A DNA stretch of 64,000 nucleotides from Bog-473 sp963726005 (GCA_963726005.1 CAVSAT010000002.1:806001-870000), one strand, 5' to 3'. Positions 51,614-61,164 are shown, counted from the first letter of the stretch. Program-made: numbers and translations. Notes: generated from the sequence alone by a model not told the origin.

Positions 51614-52588
51614 TCAGTGGGCGCCGGACTCCGGAGCCAGCAGGGATGCAGCGAGGCCGTCGAGGATGTCATCTTCGGAGACGAGGCAGCGATCCCGCTC
51701 GAAGGTTGCCATTACGACCGCCAGAATCAATACGCCTCCCACGATGACGTCCTCTCGGCCCTTCACCATCCCGGGATGGTCCAAGCGAGCGTCGCGCGCC
51801 CTCGGCCGACAAGATTCGTAGCCAGTTTTCGACGGCCGCACGCGTCGAGAACCGTATGGTGGATCCGGTCGCGGTCATAGGCGACAATGCCTTCCTCCAC
51901 GCATGCGAGGGTGGAGACCGTTCCGGCGAGGCCGACGAAGAGACTGTCCGGCGCCAGCGTGGGGAGGTCGCTCCGGGCCGCGACGAGCTGCTCTCGCACT
52001 TCGTTGCGTGCTCTGGCCAGCTGCTCGGGCCGAGGCGGGTCGTCGGACAACAACCGCTCGCTCACTCTCACGCATCCGATGTCGAGCGATCGGGTCCTCA
52101 CGTCGGGTACCTGCATGTCGCCCGAGTCGGGCGCATATCCCACGGCCAGCTCCGTCGATCCTCCGCCGATGTCGGCGACGAGCACAGGACTTGTCCCGGC
52201 TGATTCCGGAGGCAGGCGAGCAGTCGCCCCCGCAAACGACAGTCGGCCCTCGTCCTCGCCCGAGAGCATGTCAGGACGCACTCCCGGTGATCTCGGCCGC
52301 GCCGGCCATGAACTCCTCCGCATTGGCCGCGTCACGAGCGGCCGAGGTCGCCACGACGCGGCGCCGAACCGCTCCGAGGTCGTCCATCGCCGTCCGGTAG
52401 TCGCGGAGGACGGCCAGGGTCCGGTCGATCGCCGCAGGCGACAGTCGCCCGGTTGCATCGACCCCCGCACCCAGTCGGGTGATGCGCATCTCCCGACGGA
52501 GCACCGCGCCGTCGGCATCCACCACGATGAGCCGGGTGGAGTTCGTGCCACAGTCGATGGCCGCAACGGGTCGTGTAGGAAGCTCCAC
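51614..52588 (-). CDS. ppx: Ppx/GppA exopolyphosphatase family protein, three apparent frameshifts
   Basis: The actin-like fold of exopolyphosphatase is clear: PVAAIDCGTNSTRLIVVDADG (phosphate 1), then RRRVVATSAARDAANAEEF. After a shift at 52283-52285 it reads GVRPDMLSGEDEGRL and VADIGGGSTELAVG (phosphate 2). After shifts near 51846 and 51797 it ends ENWLRILSAEG and HPGMVKGREDVIVGG. Each break is one extra base on the coding strand; removing all three restores a normal protein of about 325 residues. It would hydrolyse polyphosphate or pppGpp. The GTG at 52588 is a likely start, but the frame runs in continuously from DUF501. Its order beside DUF501, ftsB and eno matches Rv1023-Rv1026. It may be a pseudogene or a badly read gene. 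Confidence 0.75.
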
Positions 52589-53078
52589 GCTCCCATCTTC
52601 CACGACGAAGTCGGACAGGCTGACACCCAGCTGGTCGGCGGTCCACCGGCCGACCGGGTCGTCCCCGCCGCAGAGGTACCAGGCCAGGTGGGCATGCAGG
52701 CACTTCACGCCGCGGCGCGTGCCACCCACCCCGCCCGAGGGCGCCGGACCCGTGTGCCCGCCCGGCAGCGCAGCGTCACGCTCGACGGCATAGCGCGCGT
52801 GGGCATCGGCCACCGCGTCCTGGGATACTCGGCCCGCCGCGTGCCGCACACCACCGGCGGCTTCGAGCCGGCTGACCTCGTCACGCAGGACGGGGTCGAC
52901 CAGCCAGAAACGGGTCGGCATGGGCGTGCCGTCGAAAAGGAGCGGTCCGTTCTTGATGACGGCCGGGCATGCCGTCCGGTCGCCGGAGACACACGGAGAA
53001 GGAGCCCGCGGGCGGGCGACCGAGGAGGAGCGCAACCGCACGCAGATCGTCGAGGCTCCGGTTGGGCGTCCTGCTCAT
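52589..53078 (-). CDS. DUF501 domain protein, one apparent frameshift, frame continuous with ppx
   Basis: DUF501 sequence is recognisable from ATG 53078: MSRTPNRSLDDLRAVALLLGR and SFSVCLRRPDG. It then crosses a break at 52965-52967 (one extra C in a CCC run) to AVIKNGPLLFDGTPMPTRF, WLVDPVLRDEVSRLEAAGG and GVKCLHAHLAWYLCGGDDPV. This is the Rv1025-like protein found between ftsB and ppx in actinobacteria; its function is unknown. No stop separates it from the exopolyphosphatase, so here the two may be fused, or another indel hides the stop. The boundary at 52589 is set only by the candidate ppx start. Confidence 0.7.
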
Positions 53079-53163
53079 GTCCAGAGCTCTGGCCTGCTGT
53101 ACACGCACCACCAGTGTGCTTCAGCGTCGGCGTCGGCGCCGAAGACCAACCGGACCAGGGACG

Positions 53164-53667
53164 TCAACGCCAGAATTCGAGGGTGTGCAACATCCGCGAC
53201 ACAAAACCGGAGCTCGTCGGCGCGCCGGTTCCCGCCTTGCCGGGGAGCGTCGGAACAGTTGTCGTCGTCACGCCTCCAGGGGGCAGCTCCGGTGTGGCGG
53301 AGGGGGTGACGGGAGCGGCCGATCCCGGATCACCGGCGTAGGGTGTGCCGGCCGCGGTCGCACCCGAGGGCGGCAGCACCTCGTAGGCTCCCTGACCCGG
53401 GCTGACGAGCTGATACTGCTCGCGGGCGATGCGCCCGATCTCCCCGGCATCGCTGAGGTTCTTCTTCTCCTGCGCCAGGGCGGCGTCCTGCTTGTGCAAC
53501 GACGACAGCTGCGCCTCGCTCGCCGTCAGGGTGGAACGCTGGTGGAGGAGCGAGCCGGCAGGGAACCAGGCGAAGAGGACGACGGCGGAGATGACGACGG
53601 ACCCGAGCAGCATCAAGCGCGCCCGCGCCGCGGGCCCGGCGGATGCCAGTCGGCGACCCGGTCCCAC
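53164..53667 (-). CDS. FtsB/DivIC-like septum formation initiator family protein
   Basis: A 167-residue single-pass membrane protein. A short basic cytoplasmic head is followed by a transmembrane helix (LMLLGSVVISAVVLFAWFP, about 19-37). A coiled-coil segment comes next (LTASEAQLSSLHKQDAALAQE), then the conserved IGRIAREQYQLVSPGQGAYEV block typical of the FtsB/DivIC family. The Pro/Thr/Gly-rich C-terminal tail is variable. FtsB bridges FtsL and FtsQ in the divisome. It lies right after enolase (17 bases), as in mycobacteria (Rv1024). Start is a GTG at 53667. Some members of the family act outside division, so the role is inferred. Confidence 0.88.
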   Translation of the reverse strand: MGPGRRLASAGPAARARLMLLGSVVISAVVLFAWFPAGSLLHQRSTLTASEAQLSSLHKQDAALAQEKKNLSDAGEIGRIAREQYQLVSPGQGAYEVLPPSGATAAGTPYAGDPGSAAPVTPSATPELPPGGVTTTTVPTLPGKAGTGAPTSSGFVSRMLHTLEFWR

Positions 53668-53684
53668 TCGACCCGGCCGGTCGG

Positions 53685-54986
53685 TTACCCCGCGCCATGC
53701 CGTGCGCTCCCCCCGCCCGAGAGCGCGGCGCGACCTGGGAAACTGGCCGATTCGCCCAGATCCTCCTCGATCCGGAGCAATTGGTTGTACTTGGCCACGC
53801 GGTCCGAGCGGGCCGGCGCGCCGGTCTTGATCTGTCCCGCGTTCACCGCCACGACCAGGTCGGCGATGGTCGTGTCCTCGGTCTCGCCGGAGCGGTGTGA
53901 GATCACCGTGGCGTAGGAGGACCGATTCGCCAGGGCGACCGTGTCGAGCGTCTCGGTGAGGGTGCCGATCTGGTTGAGTTTGACCAGGATGGCATTGGCC
54001 ACCCCTTCACGGATACCACGCTCGAGGATCTCAGCGTTGGTCACGAAGATGTCGTCGCCCACCAGTTGGATCCGACCGCCGAGTGCCTTGGTGTGGGCCG
54101 ACCAACCGCTCCAGTCCTCCTCGGCCATTCCGTCTTCTATGGAGACGATCGGGTAGTGGTCGACGAGGTCCACCCAGTAGTCGACCAGCTCGGCGGGCGA
54201 CAGTGTCCGTCCCTCGCCGGCGAGCACGTACGACCCGTCGTCCCATAGCTCGCTGGTGGCCGGGTCGAGCGCGAGCGCGATCTCCTCGCCCGGCACGCGT
54301 CCCGCCCGCTCAATTGCCTCCAACAGCAGCGTCACCGCGTCCTCGTTGCTCGGGAGATCAGGTGCGAATCCCCCTTCGTCGCCGACGGCCGTGGGCAGGC
54401 CACGCTCGGTCAGGACCGCACGCAGCGTGTGGTAGGTCTCGGTGCCCCAGCGCAACGCCTCGCTGAAGGAGGCGGCGCCCACCGGCATCAGCATGAATTC
54501 CTGGAAGTCGATCGAGTTCTTGGCGTGGGCACCGCCGTTCAGCACGTTGAGCATCGGCACGGGGAGCGCGTGCGCGCCAGCGCCGCCGATGGCACGGTAG
54601 AGCGGGATCTCGAGGTCGTCGGCCAACGCCTTGGCGCAGGCCAGGGAGACGGCCAGCATCGCGTTCGCCCCGAGGCGCCCCTTGTCGGGTGTCCCGTCGA
54701 GATCGATCATCGTGTGGTCGACGGCACGTTGGTCGAGGACGTCGAGCCCGCGGATGGCATCCGCGATGTCGTCATTGACGTTCGCCACCGCACGGAGCAC
54801 TCCCTTGCCCGAGTAGCGGTCGCCCCCGTCCCGGAGTTCGACCGCCTCACGGATGCCGGTGGACGCGCCGGAGGGAGAGATCGCACGGCCCCGTGCGCCC
54901 GAGTCGAGCAGCACCTCGGCCTCGACGGTCGGGTTGCCACGGGAGTCCAGGACCTCGCGCCCGATCACGTGCTCAATGGTGCTCAA
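53685..54986 (-). CDS. eno: Enolase
   Basis: A 433-residue phosphopyruvate hydratase converting 2-phosphoglycerate to phosphoenolpyruvate in glycolysis. Motifs are VLDSRGNPTVEAEV near 12, SGASTGIREAVEL near 40, the general acid Glu in GDEGGFAPDL near 205, metal ligands in DPATSE, SIEDGMAEEDW and GDDIFVT, and the base Lys in LVKLNQIGTLTET. SHRSGETEDTTIADL lies near the C-terminus. The start is a TTG at 54986: AAGGAG lies 7 bases upstream, while the nearby ATG is out of frame and makes a two-codon frame (ATG TCT TGA) whose stop overlaps the TTG. It is upstream of ftsB, as is usual. Confidence 0.97.
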   Translation of the reverse strand: MSTIEHVIGREVLDSRGNPTVEAEVLLDSGARGRAISPSGASTGIREAVELRDGGDRYSGKGVLRAVANVNDDIADAIRGLDVLDQRAVDHTMIDLDGTPDKGRLGANAMLAVSLACAKALADDLEIPLYRAIGGAGAHALPVPMLNVLNGGAHAKNSIDFQEFMLMPVGAASFSEALRWGTETYHTLRAVLTERGLPTAVGDEGGFAPDLPSNEDAVTLLLEAIERAGRVPGEEIALALDPATSELWDDGSYVLAGEGRTLSPAELVDYWVDLVDHYPIVSIEDGMAEEDWSGWSAHTKALGGRIQLVGDDIFVTNAEILERGIREGVANAILVKLNQIGTLTETLDTVALANRSSYATVISHRSGETEDTTIADLVVAVNAGQIKTGAPARSDRVAKYNQLLRIEEDLGESASFPGRAALSGGGSARHGAG

Positions 54987-55034
54987 GACATCACTCCTTG
55001 GGTGTCATCCCTGGCAGGACACCGGGGCACAAGA

Positions 55035-56477
55035 TTAGCGGTTGCCTCCCTGCTCGTCAGGGACGCCCTCGGCCGCGAGGATCTCCGCGCGCAGCGCCAG
55101 CGCGCGGTCGCGCAAGGCCTGTTCCGCGTCAACACCGAGGCGTTGCGCCAAGGTTGACACCGCGAAGAGCAGACCGCCCACCTCCGCGTTCACGTCGCCC
55201 GCATCAGTGGAGAGAGGGTCGTCGGGACCTCCATGGCGGTCCCGGGCCCGTCGGACGAGCGAGGCCAACGCCTCCGCCGCCTGCTCCCCGACGGCGTCGT
55301 CGGGATCGAGGCCCACCGAGCGGGCCTTGCGGGCCAACTTGCTCGTCAGCAACAGCGCGGGCAGTGCCGCCGGGATGCCCTCGGTGACGCTGTTCCTTCC
55401 CTTCTCCGTCTTCTTAATGGCCTCCCAGTTCGACATCACCTGGTCCGCGCTGTCAGCGTCGACGTCGCCGAACACGTGGGGGTGGCGGTGGACCAGCTTG
55501 TGGTGCACCCCGCGGGCGACATCCGCCAGGTCGAACCAACCCTCTTCTTCGGCCAGTCGGGCATGGAACACGATCTGGAACAGCAGGTCGCCCAGCTCCT
55601 CCTTCAGATGCGCAGCCGCGCCGTCCACTGCATCGCCCCGGGCCAGGGCCGAGAGGGCATCGAGGACCTCGTAGCACTCCTCGACGAGATGCGGCCTCAG
55701 CGAGGCGTGTGTCTGTGCCCTGTCCCAGGGGCACCGCTCCCGCAACGTGTCCATCAAGGCGGCGAGCTGCGCCATCTCGGCGCCGGCGGAATGGCCGGGA
55801 ACCCGCAGCGCGGGCACGTAGACAGAGGTCAGATGGTCCGGTTCTACGGTCCGGTCGAGCTCCCACCAGTCGACGGCCTCGACCACCTCATCGTCGAGAC
55901 CGAGATGGTGCAGGATCACCGGCCGGGGCAGCGCCGAGCCGACGTCGTCCGGGACGGAGAGCTTGATGTCGGAGAGCGTCTGGCGCGACCAGCACTGCGC
56001 AACCAGGAAGGGGCCGCGCTCACCCGTCACTTCCCCGAACCCGCTGGCATCGACGAGGCGGACCCCCGCGGCCAGCGGGTCGACGCCGAGGGCCCGCCAG
56101 GCCAGGTCCAAGAACGACAACGCAGGCAGGACCGTGACTTCGACGCGGTCGTCGGCGCGGAGGAGCTCGACCGTACGTTCAGCCACGAGCGGAGATCCGG
56201 GCACGGCATATACGACCGGCTCCGGTTCTGCCTCCACCGCCGCCGACACGAGTGCTTCGACGATGCCTGCATATACCTCCTCGAACGTCGTCGCGCGCTC
56301 GTAGAGGTCGTCGAACGCGGGCGCTCCCTCGAAACCGGCGGCCGCCGGGTGCTGAGCGGTGCGCAGGTAGGCGCGTCGTAGATGTTCCGCCAGCAACCTG
56401 GCGGTGGTGTCCCCGAGATAGTCGCTGCCGGCGGGCCCGAGTCCCACCACCGTGATATGGGCGCGGCGGCGCGGCAC
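55035..56477 (-). CDS. mazG: MazG family protein with N-terminal SAM-methylase-like domain (YabN-type)
   Basis: A 480-residue two-domain protein. Residues 1-220 are a tetrapyrrole-methylase/CbiF-like fold (HITVVGLGPAGSDYLG, VYAVPGSPLVAERTVELL). Residues 240-440 are a MazG nucleoside triphosphate pyrophosphohydrolase with the tandem EExxD/E motifs in HLVEECYEVLDAL and EELGDLLFQIVFHARLAEE. MazG clears unusual or excess NTPs, including (p)ppGpp-related control. The methylase-like half's activity in this fusion is not known. Length agrees with such fusions. Start is GTG 56477, 2 bases after the upstream stop at 56480, in an operon with the PPIase-like gene. Rv1021 in mycobacteria has the same place. 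Confidence 0.93.
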   Translation of the reverse strand: MPRRRAHITVVGLGPAGSDYLGDTTARLLAEHLRRAYLRTAQHPAAAGFEGAPAFDDLYERATTFEEVYAGIVEALVSAAVEAEPEPVVYAVPGSPLVAERTVELLRADDRVEVTVLPALSFLDLAWRALGVDPLAAGVRLVDASGFGEVTGERGPFLVAQCWSRQTLSDIKLSVPDDVGSALPRPVILHHLGLDDEVVEAVDWWELDRTVEPDHLTSVYVPALRVPGHSAGAEMAQLAALMDTLRERCPWDRAQTHASLRPHLVEECYEVLDALSALARGDAVDGAAAHLKEELGDLLFQIVFHARLAEEEGWFDLADVARGVHHKLVHRHPHVFGDVDADSADQVMSNWEAIKKTEKGRNSVTEGIPAALPALLLTSKLARKARSVGLDPDDAVGEQAAEALASLVRRARDRHGGPDDPLSTDAGDVNAEVGGLLFAVSTLAQRLGVDAEQALRDRALALRAEILAAEGVPDEQGGNR

Positions 56478-56479
56478 CG

Positions 56480-57610
56480 TCAGCCGCTGCTGGAGGCCGC
56501 GGCCGGTGCGACGCCGACCGCGTTGGCCGAGGGGTTCAGCACGTCGGAGTTACTGGGTGTCAACGGGGTGAACACGGACGCCTGGACCGGGACCCACACC
56601 CCATAGCGAGGGTCGACGCTGACCGACGCATGACGCTCGGCCGCCGTGATGGCCTTCTGCGTGGCGGTGGAGCCGGCCTGCTGGACGGCCTGCTCCACGT
56701 AGGGCTTGACACTGGAGAAGGGTGTGGGCGCCCGCGACGTGAATTGGAGCAACAAATAGCCCCCGCTGGCGGCGATGGGAGCCGAGACGGCGTTGACGGG
56801 AAGGCTTCCCAGGTTGGCCGTCGACGGCAGTTGGCTGGTGAACACGGGCAACGCCGCGCAGCCGCGCGGCCCACCCTGCGCCTGGCTGGCCACTTGCGAG
56901 AACGGAGTGCCTGCCGCCACCTTCGTCGCCGCTGTCTGGGCCTCGGCCTGGGTGTTGAACCCAGCCACCGTGACACAGACCCGGTCGAACCCCGACCGAT
57001 GGTGCGAGTAGTAGCGCGCGAGGTCGGCGTCACTGGAGCCCACCCCGGACAACTCCTCTTGCAGCACGCTCGCCGTGGCGACGAACTGCACCTGTGCGTT
57101 CACGAAGGATGTAGGCAGAGTCTGGAGGACCTCCGGGCCGGTGAGCGGAACGGCAGCCCCGCAGGTGAGCCGCGGGTTCTGGGTCTGAGCCGTTGCACTC
57201 ATGACGGAACTGATCTGGCCTTCGTAGGCCGAGCGCGCGTCGGCCAGTTGCGCCGCCGTGACGGTGACGTTCCGGCTGTCCGCGACCTGCTGGACGAGTT
57301 GGTGGCCGATCTCGGTGTCGAGATACGTTGCGACGAACGCGCTCGTGGCCGTCGGATGATCGCCGGTGTTCTCGGTCTTCCCGGCGCCCGTCACCGTGGG
57401 TAGCGAACCGGCGCCGTTCGACGAGAGGTACTCCTGGGAGTTCAGGTAGCACTGGTAGGGAGCGCTGCCCGCGATCGCGCTCACGTCGGAGCTGAGCGAC
57501 TGTTGGCTGATGGTGGTGCCGTTGACGTCCGCCGCGTTCGTTGGTACCAAGAACGCGGCCGCGACGAGGCCGCCGACAAGGACGAGGAGGAGGACGAGGA
57601 GCCGCTTCAC
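56480..57610 (-). CDS. Secreted SurA/parvulin-like protein
   Basis: A 376-residue exported protein. A signal peptide or membrane anchor is visible (RLLVLLLVLVGGLVAAAFL), followed by ADVNGTTISQQSLSSDVSAI, a SurA N-terminal-type chaperone region. The C-terminal half (about 205-320) has parvulin-like traits: ARYYSHHRSGFDRVCV, then FSQVASQAQGGPRGCAALPVF and LGSLPVNAVSAPIAASGGYLLLQ, the usual end of rotamase domains. Whether it catalyses proline isomerisation or only chaperones secreted proteins is not clear. GTG start at 57610, 12 bases from the mfd stop at 57623. It sits where mycobacteria have lpqU (Rv1022), though a different protein. Confidence 0.85.
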   Translation of the reverse strand: MKRLLVLLLVLVGGLVAAAFLVPTNAADVNGTTISQQSLSSDVSAIAGSAPYQCYLNSQEYLSSNGAGSLPTVTGAGKTENTGDHPTATSAFVATYLDTEIGHQLVQQVADSRNVTVTAAQLADARSAYEGQISSVMSATAQTQNPRLTCGAAVPLTGPEVLQTLPTSFVNAQVQFVATASVLQEELSGVGSSDADLARYYSHHRSGFDRVCVTVAGFNTQAEAQTAATKVAAGTPFSQVASQAQGGPRGCAALPVFTSQLPSTANLGSLPVNAVSAPIAASGGYLLLQFTSRAPTPFSSVKPYVEQAVQQAGSTATQKAITAAERHASVSVDPRYGVWVPVQASVFTPLTPSNSDVLNPSANAVGVAPAAASSSG

Positions 57611-57622
57611 GCGCCGCGCATG

Positions 57623-60600
57623 CTACAAGGTGTCCCCGCGGGTTCCGGCATCACCCACGGGTATCAGGTCCTCAATCAGCACCCGCACCGTGTCGGCGGC
57701 CAGCTGCCCGTCGATCGGGACAAGCAGCTGGCCCAGGTCCTCGCGGTACGTCGCGCCGGGCGCCAGGCGCCGGAGGCGGACCTGGGCGCTGGCTGCCAGG
57801 GTGACCGGGGAAACCCGCACCACCGGTTGGCGCGTCCCGCCGGGGCGGACCGAGCTCATCGCGATCTCGTCGATCCGTCGCCGCATGGCGCTGGCCCGCA
57901 ACCGCGCCAGGGCGAGGAGGCCCTCGGCGGGGGCAGGGAGGGGACCGTAGCGGTCCGCCCACTCGACGCCGATGTCGTCGACGTCCTCCGGCGTCGTGGC
58001 CGAGGCCAGGCGCCGATACGCCTCGAGCCGCGCGTCCTCTGCCGCGACGTAGTCCTTGGGCAGGTGCGCGTCTCCCGGGACGTCGATGGAGACGGTCGGG
58101 GGGGTGGGCCTGGGCTCCCCCCTGGCCTCCGCCACCGCTTCGGCCACCAATTGGACGTACAGGTCGTAACCCACGGCGGCGATGTGCCCCGACTGGTCCG
58201 AGCCCAGGATGTTGCCGGCTCCCCTGATTTCCAGGTCGCGCATGGCGATCTTGAAGCCGGAGCCCAGCTCGGTGTTCTCGCCGATCGTCCGCAGCCGCTC
58301 GTAGGCCTGCTCCGGGAGGACGCGGTCGGCCGGATGGAAGAGGTAGGCGTACGCGCGCTGGCCCCCGCGGCCCACCCGGCCGCGGATCTGGTGCAATTGA
58401 CCCAGCCCGAGGAGGTCGGCCCGGTCGACGATCAGTGTGTTGACCGATGGCATGTCGATACCCGACTCGATGATCGTCGTGCACACCAGTACGTCGTAGC
58501 GCCGCTCCCAGAAGTCGAGGACCACCGTCTCGAGGCTTCCCTCGTCCAACTGCCCGTGCGCGACGGCCACCCTGGCCTCGGGCACCAGGTCACGTACGTC
58601 GCGGGCCACACGCTCGATGTCCGAGACTCGGTTGTGCACGTAGAAGGCTTGCCCCTCACGCAGGAGTTCCCGCCGCAGCGCCTCGCTCACCGCAGAAGGA
58701 TCCTGCTCCCCCACGTAGGTGAGGATGGGCCGGCGGTCGGCCGGCGGCGTGTTGACCATGGAGAGGTCCCGGATGCCCGTCAGCGCCATCTCCAAGGTGC
58801 GCGGTATCGGGCTGGCCGTGAGCGTCAGCACGTCGACGCCCTCAGCCATGCGCTTCACCGCCTCCTTGTGCGTCACACCGAAGCGCTGCTCCTCGTCGAC
58901 CACGAGGAGGCCCAGCGACTTGAACTGGACGTCCTGGGCCAAAAGCCGGTGCGTGCCGATGACCACGTCGACGCTCCCCTCGGCCAGGCCCTGCACGACG
59001 GCACGCTGCTCGGCCGGCGAGAGGAACCGGCTCAGCAGCTCCACTCGCACGGGATACGGCGCGTAGCGCTCCGCGAAGGTCTGCGCGTGCTGGCTCGCCA
59101 GCAACGTCGTCGGGGCCAGCACGGCAGCCTGTGTGCCGTCCTGCACCGCCTTGAAGACGGCGCGCACCGCGACCTCCGTCTTGCCGAAGCCGACGTCGCC
59201 GCACACGAGGCGGTCCATCGGGCGGGGCTCCTCCATGTCGCGCTTGACGTCGGCGATCGCCCGCAGCTGGTCCTCGGTCTCGACGAACCCGAACGAGGAT
59301 TCCATCTCCGCCTGCCACGGCGTGTCGGGACCGAACGCCCGCCCCTGCACGGCAAGGCGCCGCCGGTACAACTGCACCAGCTCGGCCGCGACCTCGCCGG
59401 CCGCGGCGCGTGCCCGGGCTCGGGTCCGTTGCCAGTCGGCGCCCCCCATCTTCGACAATGTCGGGGACTCGCCGCCGCTGTAGGGCGTGATCGCCTCGAT
59501 CTGCTCGACCGGCAGGTACAGGCGGTCGGACCCCCGGTACTGCAGGATCAGGTAGTCGCGGGTGGTCCCGCCCATGGTCCTGGTTGTCACGCCCTCGAAG
59601 CGGGCCACCCCGTGTTGGCGGTGGACGACGAAGCTCCCGGCCTCGAGGTCGTCGAAGAAGCCGTCCGCTGCCCGCGCCCTCGGGCGGGCCCGCCGGTGCG
59701 GCACCCTCCGGCCGGTGACATCTGTCTCGGAGAGCACCGCCACCTTGGCATCGGGGAGGATGAACCCGCTCGTGATGGGCGCGGCCACAACGGCCACGCC
59801 AGGCGTGCCGGGTGCCGCGTCGAGCACCGGTGCGCGGATCCCCTCATCGGCCAGGGCCCCCGAGAGGCGCGCCGCGCCAGGACCGGTGGCCGCACACAGC
59901 ACGACGGCATAGCCGTCGCCGACGAGTCGCGTGACGCCTCCGGCCAGGCGCGCCGGGTCCCCCGCCACCGGATCGAAGCGGCGCACCGTCAGCGCCGTCA
60001 CCGAGGGTCCCTCGGGGACCGGGGGCAGCGCGATGACGCCGGCCGGGCAGTCGCGCAACAGGCGCTCGAAGGGGACGTGGAGCCGCGGGAAGGGGTCCTC
60101 GTCCCCCGCCTTGGCACCCCAGGTCGCCGCGAGTGTCTCGGCCAGCGCAGCCTCCTCGTCGAGCAGCTGCACGCCCCGGTCCCTGATCCGGCGCGGCTCG
60201 ACCAGCACCACCTGGGCTGCCCGACCGAGCAGATCGGGCAGTACCCGCTCGCCATCGTCGAGGAACGGGAGCCACGACTCCATTCCGTCGAACTGATCAC
60301 CCCGCTCCAGCCGCTCCCACACCGAGGTCCCCCACGGCCGCCGTGCGCTGAGCGACTCGGCCGCGGTGCGCAGCTCCGGCGTCACGACGAGCTCCCGACA
60401 CCCGTAGAGGGCGACCGCCTGGAGGTCGTATGACGACCGCTGATCGCTCACGGAGAACGCGGTGAGGCGGTCGACCTCGTCACCCCAAAAATCGAGACGG
60501 ACAGGCTCGTCGGCTGTCGATGGGAACGCGTCGACGATGCCGCCACGCACGGCGAACTCGCCGCGGTGCTCCACCTGGTGCTCGCGCCGGTAGCCCCGGG

Positions 60601-61162
60601 CCACCAGCTCGGACAGGAGGGCGCCGAGGTCAACCTGTTGCCCGGGTCGGATGACGATCGGTGCCGTCCCCCCCAGGGGCCCGAGCCGCTGAAGGAGGGC
60701 GCGCACCGGGGCGACGATCACCCTGGGCGGTGCGGGCAGCGACGGGTCCGCGTCCCCGGTCAGTGCGTGGAGGACCGCGAGGCGGAGCCCCATTGTCTCG
60801 GTCTCCGGGCTGACCCGCTCGAACGGGAGCGTCTCCCAGGCCGGCAACAGCGCGACCGGACCGGCCATGGCGCCGGCCACGGAGCCGTCACCGCCGTCGT
60901 CCTCGGGTGCGATCAGGCAGGCGAGGTCGTCGGCCAGGCGCTGGGCGTCGAGTCCCGTGGCGGTGACCACCAGGAGGGGCGTCCGCTCGCTGAAGGCCGC
61001 CAGTGCGGCCGCCACCACCGCCTGCGCCGCCTCCGGCACGGCAACGGTCGTATCGCGCGCGCCCAACATGGCGGCGACAGCAGGCTCGGCACGCAGCAGG
61101 CGCGGGACGGCGGCCAGGCAGCCGGGAGAGGCCTGCGCGGGAATGGGCCGAACGCTCGTCAC
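57623..61162 (-). CDS. mfd: Transcription-repair coupling factor
   Basis: A 1,179-residue SF2 translocase that removes stalled RNA polymerase at DNA lesions and recruits UvrA. The N-terminal UvrB-homology domain is at about 30-400. The CarD-like RNA-polymerase interaction domain is near 500-570 (GSFVVHRQHGVARFEG). Helicase motifs include the Walker A in RLVCGDVGFGKTEVAVRA, DEEQRFGVTHKE (motif II), LTLTASPIPRTLEMAL, and VLVCTTIIESGIDMPSVNT. The C-terminal domain closes the protein. Length is normal. GTG 61162 (VTSVRPIPAQ) is preferred, 2 bases after the pth stop; an open GTG at 61189 would overlap pth by 25 bases. The long open frame on the other strand is a shadow. Confidence 0.97.
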   Translation of the reverse strand: MTSVRPIPAQASPGCLAAVPRLLRAEPAVAAMLGARDTTVAVPEAAQAVVAAALAAFSERTPLLVVTATGLDAQRLADDLACLIAPEDDGGDGSVAGAMAGPVALLPAWETLPFERVSPETETMGLRLAVLHALTGDADPSLPAPPRVIVAPVRALLQRLGPLGGTAPIVIRPGQQVDLGALLSELVARGYRREHQVEHRGEFAVRGGIVDAFPSTADEPVRLDFWGDEVDRLTAFSVSDQRSSYDLQAVALYGCRELVVTPELRTAAESLSARRPWGTSVWERLERGDQFDGMESWLPFLDDGERVLPDLLGRAAQVVLVEPRRIRDRGVQLLDEEAALAETLAATWGAKAGDEDPFPRLHVPFERLLRDCPAGVIALPPVPEGPSVTALTVRRFDPVAGDPARLAGGVTRLVGDGYAVVLCAATGPGAARLSGALADEGIRAPVLDAAPGTPGVAVVAAPITSGFILPDAKVAVLSETDVTGRRVPHRRARPRARAADGFFDDLEAGSFVVHRQHGVARFEGVTTRTMGGTTRDYLILQYRGSDRLYLPVEQIEAITPYSGGESPTLSKMGGADWQRTRARARAAAGEVAAELVQLYRRRLAVQGRAFGPDTPWQAEMESSFGFVETEDQLRAIADVKRDMEEPRPMDRLVCGDVGFGKTEVAVRAVFKAVQDGTQAAVLAPTTLLASQHAQTFAERYAPYPVRVELLSRFLSPAEQRAVVQGLAEGSVDVVIGTHRLLAQDVQFKSLGLLVVDEEQRFGVTHKEAVKRMAEGVDVLTLTASPIPRTLEMALTGIRDLSMVNTPPADRRPILTYVGEQDPSAVSEALRRELLREGQAFYVHNRVSDIERVARDVRDLVPEARVAVAHGQLDEGSLETVVLDFWERRYDVLVCTTIIESGIDMPSVNTLIVDRADLLGLGQLHQIRGRVGRGGQRAYAYLFHPADRVLPEQAYERLRTIGENTELGSGFKIAMRDLEIRGAGNILGSDQSGHIAAVGYDLYVQLVAEAVAEARGEPRPTPPTVSIDVPGDAHLPKDYVAAEDARLEAYRRLASATTPEDVDDIGVEWADRYGPLPAPAEGLLALARLRASAMRRRIDEIAMSSVRPGGTRQPVVRVSPVTLAASAQVRLRRLAPGATYREDLGQLLVPIDGQLAADTVRVLIEDLIPVGDAGTRGDTL

Positions 61163-61164
61163 GG

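Noticed and set aside
57503..60433. 976-codon plus-strand open frame
   Set aside because: Antisense to mfd, whose helicase motifs are unmistakable; the plus frame has no recognisable domain.
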